Positions 1 to 4,858 of a stretch of DNA of 5,793 nt are shown here, piece after piece. A model generated the notes under the pieces. It made no database searches. It saw only the letters and a list, made by a program, of their open reading frames with translations, and was not told where the DNA came from. The DNA comes from Candidatus Auribacterota bacterium. GTDB lineage: Bacteria > Auribacterota > JAFGBW01. Each line of letters starts with the position of its first letter. Position 1 is the first letter of the stretch. Position numbers and translations under genes: made by a program. Where the stretch lies: assembly GCA_016932965.1 (NCBI GenBank), contig JAFGBW010000064.1:1-5793 (forward strand), given 5' to 3'.

Positions 1-23
1 CTCATCCCTCTCGCACGGCAGGT

Positions 24-63
24 AAAAAAACGCCGCAAAATCATGGATGACTTTACGGCGTTT
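24..63 (-). terminator. Intrinsic terminator downstream of tRNA-Ser
   Basis: Read on the minus strand, an 8-bp perfect stem (AAACGCCG at 63-56 pairing with CGGCGTTT at 35-28) is followed directly by a run of seven T (30-24). Inside the loop, further pairing is possible: 37-39 with 52-54, and 41-44 with 47-50. This extends the hairpin almost to the tip. It begins 8 bases after the tRNA discriminator base, which is the expected place for a Rho-independent terminator of the tRNA transcript. No terminator is visible between the upstream TPR gene and the tRNA, so this may end both. Confidence 0.85.
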
Positions 64-71
64 CTTATGCA

Positions 72-160
72 CGGAGAAAGAGGGATTCGAACCCCCGGTG
101 CCCTTGCGGGCACAATAGATTTCGAGTCTACCGCATTCAACCAGGCTCTGCCATTTCTCC
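72..160 (-). tRNA. tRNA-Ser (anticodon CGA), type II with long variable arm
   Basis: The minus strand folds into a complete class II tRNA of 89 nt. The 7-bp acceptor stem pairs GGAGAAA (160-154) with TTTCTCC (79-73). The discriminator base is G at 72, as usual for serine. U is at position 8, the site ThiI modifies. The anticodon stem GTAGA/TCTAT closes the loop CTCGAAA, giving anticodon CGA, which reads UCG serine codons. The long variable arm is GTGCCC-GCAA-GGGCAC. The T arm contains GGTTCGAATCC within a perfect stem. The 3' CCA is not encoded: TGC follows the G, so CCA would be added by tRNA nucleotidyltransferase. The gene lies 31 bases downstream of the TPR gene's stop, on the same strand. 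Confidence 0.96.
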
Positions 161-191
161 AGATGAGGTAAAATAATTATTTAATTTCTGT

Positions 192-1697
192 TTATCCAAG
201 ATTATTTTTTTTCAGCACGTCCTCGATTTCCTTGATCCTTTTCTCATTTTTCAGCTTCTTCGCCAAAGCCAGGGAAATATCCAGGTAAGGTTTGGCCTGT
301 TCGCTCGATCGATTCTGAATATGGATTTTCCCCAAAAGAAGCGAGGTTTCCATGGCGTCAGAATCCTGGCCGCTCCTCCGGCTCAAAGACAAAGACTCGG
401 ATAACGCTGAAAGCGCGTCATCCTTCCTGCTTAAAAAATAATACGCCAGCCCCAAATTGTGCATGGCCTGAATCTCAACCTCAATACTCCTGATCTTTCT
501 GCTCGACTGGATCGCCTCCTTGTAATGGGAAACCGCCTTGTCGTTTTCGCCGGTCCTTAAATAAAAACTGCCCAGATTGTTTTCCGTTTCCGCCATCTGA
601 CGCGGATCGTCTATCTCCTTTGCGTAAGCAATGGATTTGTCAAAACAGCTTCTCGCTTCCTCGTTTTTCATGGTCTTGTCATACACAACACCCAGATTGT
701 TCAAGACCTTTGCAAGACCGGAAGTATGCTTTTGGCCCTCGTATATCTGGCGGGCGTTTTCAAAATACTGTCCGGCGTTTTCAAAATGGTTCTGCCTCAA
801 GGCCAGATTTCCCATTCCTATGAATACGGACGCCTGGAGCTCCCAATTCCCCAGCTTCTTGAATGATTCACTGGCCTTTTCAAAATGGGCCAACGCCTTG
901 TCGTAATACCCGGTTTTGGAAAAAATCTCCCCTTTCTGAAGCTGGATCCTGGCACAATTAAAAATATCCTTGGATTCGGCATAGGCGGCCTCAGCCGAAT
1001 CCAGCTCGTGCATGGCCTGGTCCAACATGCTTCCTTTGAGAAAAAAAAGCGCCTTCAAAGGGGCCATTTCATTTTTCTCCTCGATCCAACCGGCAGACTC
1101 AAAGCTTTTTTCCAGATCATCCAGTTCATCCTGAATGTGCTCGGTGGAACCGGTGAAAATTTTGTTTCTGACCAATGCGAGCCTGACTTTCAATATGCCG
1201 GCAAAATCATTCAGCTTTTCGTAGTCATCCAGGCATAGACGAAGCTGTTCTTCCCTTTTATCCCCGTAATATTCCTCTTTGGAAAGCATCTCATCCGTCC
1301 GGAGCTTGAGCTCCTTTTCAGACGACGTCCAGCTGCAATACTGGACCCAGAGATCATGAAAAAAATGCCTGCCTGAACCGGATTCCTGGATTTCAATCAG
1401 GCGGGAAAAAGTATCCTTCAGGTTCTTGATTACAGACGCATCCGCTGATTTGTCCTTGAGAAAGTTTTCCATTCCCTGAGAAACATATTTTTCGAAATAT
1501 AAAGGGGATTCCTTTGATAAATTCCGCACCGAATCCCAATCGGATGAGTCCATGGCTGTTTTCATTTTTCCCAAAAAGGCGAAAAACGGGACAAAAGCAT
1601 CCGGGTTGCCCTTTTCCTCAGGGGGAGCAGAAAAAACCACCCCTGCATAAAAAAGAAAACAAGTCCCGATATAAAAATAAATGTGCCTGTTCATCAT
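192..1697 (-). CDS. Exported tetratricopeptide-repeat protein
   Basis: A 501-residue protein of unknown specific role, likely a periplasmic or surface protein-interaction scaffold. The N-terminus (MMNRH, then a hydrophobic stretch at about 6-22 rich in F, Y, I, V) looks like a Sec signal peptide, with likely cleavage near S23/A24 before PPEEKG. There is no lipobox cysteine. Residues 30-245 are helical and charged, without a motif I recognise. From about 248 to 481 there are six TPR-like units with a period of exactly 40 residues (starting near 248, 288, 328, 368, 408, 448). They show the expected pattern: G/N-L-G in helix A (NNLGVVY, NNLGSFY, HNLGLAY) and A..-(H/C/Y)F/Y-..A in helix B. The 40-residue spacing resembles the TPR_12 / kinesin-light-chain subtype rather than the 34-residue type. 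A second ATG lies immediately after the first; neither has a clear Shine-Dalgarno, the upstream sequence being A-rich. No catalytic domain is visible. Confidence 0.88.
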   Translation of the reverse strand: MMNRHIYFYIGTCFLFYAGVVFSAPPEEKGNPDAFVPFFAFLGKMKTAMDSSDWDSVRNLSKESPLYFEKYVSQGMENFLKDKSADASVIKNLKDTFSRLIEIQESGSGRHFFHDLWVQYCSWTSSEKELKLRTDEMLSKEEYYGDKREEQLRLCLDDYEKLNDFAGILKVRLALVRNKIFTGSTEHIQDELDDLEKSFESAGWIEEKNEMAPLKALFFLKGSMLDQAMHELDSAEAAYAESKDIFNCARIQLQKGEIFSKTGYYDKALAHFEKASESFKKLGNWELQASVFIGMGNLALRQNHFENAGQYFENARQIYEGQKHTSGLAKVLNNLGVVYDKTMKNEEARSCFDKSIAYAKEIDDPRQMAETENNLGSFYLRTGENDKAVSHYKEAIQSSRKIRSIEVEIQAMHNLGLAYYFLSRKDDALSALSESLSLSRRSGQDSDAMETSLLLGKIHIQNRSSEQAKPYLDISLALAKKLKNEKRIKEIEDVLKKNNLG

Positions 1698-1731
1698 GAT
1701 TATTCTATTTAATCTTATTATTTTTTTTGGT

Positions 1732-1761
1732 TCTATAAAATAGTATATATTCTACCAACAA
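1732..1761 (-). promoter_or_regulatory. Candidate promoter of the TPR gene
   Basis: On the minus strand, TTGTTG (1761-1756) and TATAGA (1737-1732) are separated by 18 bases, a fair match to sigma-70 -35 and -10 boxes. Initiation would fall near 1725, leaving a leader of about 28 bases before the ATG. The surroundings are very AT-rich, so chance matches are likely and this is only a candidate. Confidence 0.28.
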
Positions 1762-1831
1762 CAGGTTGATAGCTCAAAAAGATAAGCATTTCAAAACGAA
1801 TCCTATCAATAAACAAGTTTTAACATAATCT

Positions 1832-1983
1832 TTCACCCGGAGGACACGGAGGGAATTGGGAAAAGTTTTGAGTTGTGAGTGTTGAGTTATGAGTTTACAA
1901 TGACATTTCATTTAACTCAAAACTTAAAACTCAACATTCATAACTCTTTTTATCCTCCGTGCTCTCCGTGTCCTCCGTGGTAA
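1832..1983. repeat. Nested fold-back intergenic repeat upstream of thiI
   Basis: Two nested inverted repeats fill most of the 373-base gap at 1698-2070. The outer arms share a perfect 12-base inverted match, CGGAGGACACGG (1838-1849) against 1966-1977, with imperfect flanks out to about 1832 and 1983. The inner arms, 1870-1896 and 1920-1946, pair at 23 of 27 positions and are built from a GAGTT/GTTGAG-type motif around a 23-base loop. The right outer arm is itself three 9-base units ending in CCGTG (1953-1961, 1962-1970, 1971-1979), then GTAAAC. I recognise both motifs as common intergenic repeats in environmental bacterial genomes, from memory only. No transposase or target-site duplication is visible. 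RNA from either strand would form a long hairpin. The rest of the gap (1698-1831 and 1984-2070) is AT-rich and otherwise featureless. Confidence 0.75.
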
Positions 1984-2070
1984 ACTTTTTCTTTAAAATA
2001 TTTCCGGATATGTCACACTTTAAGACTATAAAAGCTAAATTGAACATCACTTGAATTAATCATAACTAAC

Positions 2071-3243
2071 ATGTCAGAAACACTTTATCTTTTATCCTAC
2101 GGGGAACTGGCACTCAAGGGAAGAAACCGTCCTTTCTTTGTAAAGAGATTGATCAAAAATATTATTGAAAAAATCAAAAATCTGGGACATTACGAGATCC
2201 ATTCCATTGACGGGAGGCTGCTCCTTAATACTACGGCAGGCCCTCATGAGGTGTATCCGGTTTTATCCAAAATTTTCGGACTGGCCGGCTTTTCGCTTGT
2301 CGTGAAATGCGGGCTTAATTATGAGGAAGTCAGGGAAAAAACCCTTCAGTTCGTTTCATCCTGTCTCAGCCAGAAACCGGAAATCAGCACCTTTAAAATC
2401 GCGGCCAGAAGATCCAATAAACAGTTCGAAAAGAACTCAACGGAACTGAATTCGGAACTCGGACTGGAAGTTTTGAAAGCTTTCCCTCAATTGAAAGTGG
2501 ATGTCAAAACCCCCCATCTGGCGGTCCATGTGGAAATCCGGGACCAGGAAGCGTTCATCCATTCTGCCTTTGAAAAAGGAGGGGGAGGTCTTCCGGTGGG
2601 GATTTCCGGAAAGGGACTCCTTCTGCTTTCCGGGGGAATTGATTCCCCGGTGGCAGGCTGGATGCTTCTAAAACGGGGCATGCAGGTGACCCCTCTGCAT
2701 TTTTGCTCCCCGCCTTATACATCCCCCAGGGCAAGACAAAAAGTGATTGATCTGGCCCGTGTTCTGGCTTCCTATGGCGGTGAGAAATATCTACACCTTC
2801 TCCAGTTCACCCCAGTGCAGTTAAAAATCAAAGACACCCGGCATCAGGATCTCATGACCCTTCTTTTAAGAAGAGCCATGATGGATGCAGCCATGCAATT
2901 ATCACAGAAACTGAACCAGAATACCGTCATCACAGGCGAGAATTTAGGCCAGGTTGCTTCTCAAACCATTGAGAGCATGACCGCCACTGCACACCAGTAT
3001 CCCCTGCAGGTCATAAGACCTTTGATCGGCTTTGATAAAATGGAAATCATTGAAAAAGCAAAACAAATACAAACATATGAAATATCCATACAACCGTATG
3101 AAGATTGCTGCACTTTATTTCTTCCGGAGCATCCCTGCACAAAACCTCATGTTAATGATTTGCTTCAAGAATATAACACACTTGAACTGGATCAGTTGGT
3201 ATCAGAATCTGTTATAAATGTTGAAGTGGTTTCGCTGTTATAA
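2071..3243 (+). CDS. thiI: tRNA 4-thiouridine synthase ThiI (tRNA sulfurtransferase), short form
   Basis: This cytosolic enzyme adenylates U8 of tRNA and replaces its oxygen with sulfur to give s4U, with sulfur delivered from a cysteine desulfurase; in some bacteria ThiI also serves thiamine-thiazole synthesis. The 390 residues show the family order. An N-terminal ferredoxin-like region (about 1-60) contains YGELALKGRNRPFF. A THUMP domain follows (about 61-165), then a PP-loop pyrophosphatase domain with SGGIDS at 187-192 preceded by GGGGLPVG. Other family blocks are TGENLGQVASQT (288-299), RPLIGFDK (316-323) and YEDCCTLF (343-350). The C-terminal rhodanese domain of the roughly 480-residue enterobacterial enzyme is absent, as in the roughly 400-residue Bacillus type, so sulfur transfer must use another route. 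Cysteines at 212, 346, 347 and 356 are available. The start fits the family N-terminus, although no Shine-Dalgarno precedes the ATG. The gene is monocistronic and converges with the next gene. Confidence 0.96.
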   Translation: MSETLYLLSYGELALKGRNRPFFVKRLIKNIIEKIKNLGHYEIHSIDGRLLLNTTAGPHEVYPVLSKIFGLAGFSLVVKCGLNYEEVREKTLQFVSSCLSQKPEISTFKIAARRSNKQFEKNSTELNSELGLEVLKAFPQLKVDVKTPHLAVHVEIRDQEAFIHSAFEKGGGGLPVGISGKGLLLLSGGIDSPVAGWMLLKRGMQVTPLHFCSPPYTSPRARQKVIDLARVLASYGGEKYLHLLQFTPVQLKIKDTRHQDLMTLLLRRAMMDAAMQLSQKLNQNTVITGENLGQVASQTIESMTATAHQYPLQVIRPLIGFDKMEIIEKAKQIQTYEISIQPYEDCCTLFLPEHPCTKPHVNDLLQEYNTLELDQLVSESVINVEVVSLL

Positions 3244-3271
3244 TCAGCGTAGTTTTACTGATTTTTTCTAT
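3242..3271 (+). terminator. Weak candidate terminator of thiI
   Basis: AATCAG (3242-3247) pairs with CTGATT (3258-3263) around a 10-base loop and runs into T-rich sequence (six T at 3262-3267). The stem starts within the thiI stop codon and its 3' arm lies inside the last codons of the convergent ATPase gene. The stem is short and AT-rich, so efficiency is doubtful. On the minus strand no T-run follows, so it would act in the thiI direction only. Confidence 0.35.
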
Positions 3272-4436
3272 CCAAATCTGACAAATAGGCAACAATCCTA
3301 TCTATGGGTATAATGCGAACATCATTTTGTTTTACATCCCTGTCTCCCCCATAAACAAGTACTTTACCAAAGGGATATTCGGTAAAAATCTTCTCTATCA
3401 TTTTAAATCCCCTGAAATAGGAATCATCTATGGTCTGTCCTGATTTTATCTCTATGGGGATAAAACGCTGGGCGGTCATATAAAAAAGATCGATTTCATT
3501 CCCATGGCTGTCCCGGTAAAAATACAAATTATTCCTTCTCCCGGTATTATACCTGTATTTGACAATTTCAGAAACCACCAGGTTTTCAAAAAGATTCCCC
3601 CGCAAAGGATGCGTAGCCACCTGTTTCATATTTTCAATACCAAGAAGATAAGAAGCAAGACCGGTATCATAAAAATAAAGTTTGGGAGATTTAATCAGTC
3701 GTTTATTTATATTGGCCTGGTAAGGTTCAATAGTAAAAGTGACATAACTGGCGTTCAACAATGACAGCCACTCTGACGCGGCCGTGTGAGAGATACCCGT
3801 ATCTGAAGCCAGACTGGAAATGTTTAAAATCTGTCCCACTCTTCCCGCACATAACCTGATGAATTTTTCAAACAATTTCAGATTATGAATCTGACCTAAC
3901 TGCCGGACATCCCTTTCCACATAAGTTTCGATATAATCACCCAGAACCTGGACAGGATTTAAATCCTTATCATAAATCCTCGGATAAAATCCCTTGAAAA
4001 TATAGTCATCCGTTTCCTGGGACATGCCGGCTTGTATGAGTTCCTTGATGGAAAGCGGAAGAAGCCTTAAAAGAGCCGTCCTGCCTGCGAGCGACTGATT
4101 GATTTTATCCATAAAACTGAAGTGGCTGCTGCCGGTCAGAATATAACTCCCCGGTTTATTGGTATTATCCACTTCTACCTGAATGTATGAAAAAAGCTCC
4201 GGTGCATTCTGGATTTCATCAATGATAAGTCCTTTCCGGTATTGTTTCAAAAAGGCGACAGGATCATTTTCAGCAAGGCGCCTGGTTTCAGGATGTTCCA
4301 GGTTTACGTAATCCTTATTTTTGAATACCGTCTTAGCCAGAGTCGTCTTACCGGACTGTCTGGGACCTGTGAGGGTGACCACAGGATATTGCCCGCTCAA
4401 TCTCTTAAAATAATCCCTGATGTGTCTCTGAATCAT
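3255..4436 (-). CDS. AAA_14 / DUF4143 family ATP-binding protein
   Basis: A 393-residue predicted ATPase of a widespread but functionally uncharacterised prokaryotic family. Numbered from the chosen ATG, Walker A GPRQSGKT is at 24-31, Walker B LIIDE at 70-74 and a sensor-like LTGSS at 100-104. A winged-helix-like segment (about 207-227, SSLASDTGIS onward) precedes the DUF4143 region, with the signature YFYDTGLASYLLG ending near 266. The C-terminus has a PD-(D/E)XK nuclease-like layout: E284 in LFEN, D316 in NEID, and E329/K331 in EIKSG. Whether it cuts nucleic acid is unknown for the family. I chose ATG 4436 because relatives typically begin MIxR (here MIQRH). A TTG at 4448 would add four residues and has AGGA eight bases upstream, so it remains possible. 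All key ATPase residues are intact and there is no frameshift. It stands alone, with no toxin, antitoxin or transposase partner next to it. Confidence 0.92.
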   Translation of the reverse strand: MIQRHIRDYFKRLSGQYPVVTLTGPRQSGKTTLAKTVFKNKDYVNLEHPETRRLAENDPVAFLKQYRKGLIIDEIQNAPELFSYIQVEVDNTNKPGSYILTGSSHFSFMDKINQSLAGRTALLRLLPLSIKELIQAGMSQETDDYIFKGFYPRIYDKDLNPVQVLGDYIETYVERDVRQLGQIHNLKLFEKFIRLCAGRVGQILNISSLASDTGISHTAASEWLSLLNASYVTFTIEPYQANINKRLIKSPKLYFYDTGLASYLLGIENMKQVATHPLRGNLFENLVVSEIVKYRYNTGRRNNLYFYRDSHGNEIDLFYMTAQRFIPIEIKSGQTIDDSYFRGFKMIEKIFTEYPFGKVLVYGGDRDVKQNDVRIIPIDRIVAYLSDLDRKNQ

Positions 4437-4454
4437 TTGTTTTCTCAAGTTGGT

Positions 4455-4494
4455 TATCCTGAATAAGGATATTCAAAAATTGTGTAATTTGCAA
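4455..4494 (-). promoter_or_regulatory. Candidate promoter and palindrome upstream of the ATPase gene
   Basis: On the minus strand TTGCAA (4494-4489) and TATCCT (4471-4466) are 17 bases apart, each matching 4 of 6 sigma-70 consensus positions. The -10-like box is also one arm of a perfect inverted repeat, TATCCT-N5-AGGATA (4455-4471), centred just upstream of the gene. The other arm carries the AGGA that could serve a TTG start at 4448. A palindrome in this position could be an operator or a small hairpin masking the AGGA. Both readings are inference from position alone. Confidence 0.28.
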
Positions 4495-4550
4495 CTATAA
4501 AATTCAAAATACACAAAATGAACCTTCCCACATCCTTTTCATCATGTGAC

Positions 4551-4582
4551 GTTTTCGTGTGTTCCGTGAATTTCGTGGTACC
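4551..4582. repeat. Short 9-base-period intergenic repeat (YCGTG x3 then GTA)
   Basis: Three consecutive 9-base units, GTTTTCGTG (4551-4559), TGTTCCGTG (4560-4568) and AATTTCGTG (4569-4577), are followed by GTACC. The period and the YCGTG ending match the right arm of the fold-back at 1953-1983, though the variable four bases of each unit differ. From memory, TTCGTGTGTTTCGTGG-like strings recur between genes in many environmental bacterial genomes. No function is known to me. The adjoining 4449-4550 is AT-rich and carries only the candidate promoter of the ATPase gene. Confidence 0.55.
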
Positions 4583-4611
4583 TAATAAAAGACTTCTTCA
4601 GCAGATCCTGT

Positions 4612-4713
4612 TTACGCCGCAGTCTGCTGGACATGAGTGGAAACGGGGAAACCATGTTCCAGCTTAGGGAAGGGAATTCCGAAGGATTCAAAAAGATCCT
4701 CTAAGTAACACAT
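4612..4713 (-). pseudogene. 3' remnant of a paralogue of the NHL-repeat gene
   Basis: The minus strand reads MCYLEDLFES, FGIPFPKLEH, GFPVSTHVQQ, TAA and then a TAA stop, 33 codons in all. From the tyrosine onward it aligns without gaps to the last 31 residues of the NHL protein encoded at 4859-5793: 21 of 31 are identical, including LFES, GI-FP, EHGF, VST and the terminal AA before the stop. Fourteen of the 21 shared residues use different synonymous codons, so the copies diverged while both were constrained as protein. Upstream of the tyrosine the match ends within two codons, where the fold-back repeat at 4714 begins. The apparent ATG at 4713-4711 lies at this junction, so it is probably not a native start. 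The simplest reading is a tandem paralogue whose front was deleted or replaced. Expression as a micro-protein cannot be excluded, since a purine-rich GGGGAGAGG abuts the ATG. Confidence 0.8.
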
Positions 4714-4796
4714 CCTCTCCCCTTGCGGGAGTGGGCTGGTGAGGGGTATGAATATTTTTTCACCCTCACCTTAATCCTCTCCCGTCAAGGGAGAGG
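4714..4796. repeat. Fold-back repeat of the CCTCTCCC...GGGAGAGG type
   Basis: The left arm (4714-4746) and right arm (4761-4796) form an imperfect inverted repeat. Both contain CCTCTCCC, TTG, CGGGAG and GGTGAGGG blocks in order, allowing small indels, around an AT-rich centre (4747-4760). The right arm is also internally palindromic: CCTCTCCC at 4776-4783 and GGGAGAGG at 4789-4796, with GTCAA between. From memory this is a common intergenic repeat in diverse bacteria. It lies downstream of the NHL gene and touches the truncated end of the paralogue remnant. The remaining 4797-4858 is AT-rich with no clear terminator for the NHL gene. Confidence 0.7.
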
Positions 4797-4858
4797 AAAC
4801 ATTTCAATTTGTAATAAAAAATCACGGATAAAGCGGGATCGAAACAGGTATCCTGGTC

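Noticed and set aside
171-199. TTGGAT / TTATTT with a 17-base spacer as a tRNA promoter on the minus strand
   Set aside because: Both boxes are weak, and the -35 overlaps the end of the TPR gene. A tRNA gene would usually have a better match, so it was not listed as a feature.
885-1238. 117-codon plus-strand open frame, and several smaller ones, opposite the TPR gene
   Set aside because: They are antisense to a well-supported TPR gene with clear periodicity, show no recognisable domain, and fit chance open frames opposite a lysine/glutamate-rich gene.
1832-1983. Miniature transposable element (MITE) with terminal inverted repeats
   Set aside because: There is no clear target-site duplication at the ends, no transposase in the window and no second copy of the whole element here. 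I therefore call it only a fold-back repeat.
2027-2032. TATAAA as a -10 box for thiI
   Set aside because: No acceptable -35 box lies 16-18 bases upstream (CCGGAT at 17), and such strings are expected by chance in this AT-rich stretch.
3255-4436. Toxin-antitoxin or defence module around the DUF4143 ATPase
   Set aside because: No small partner gene, methylase, second nuclease or other effector lies on either side; the neighbours are thiI and a repeat-filled gap.
4797-4858. Intrinsic terminator for the NHL gene
   Set aside because: There is a T-rich run on the minus strand near 4820-4815, but only a 5-bp GGATA/TATCC pairing with a long loop precedes it, too weak to call.
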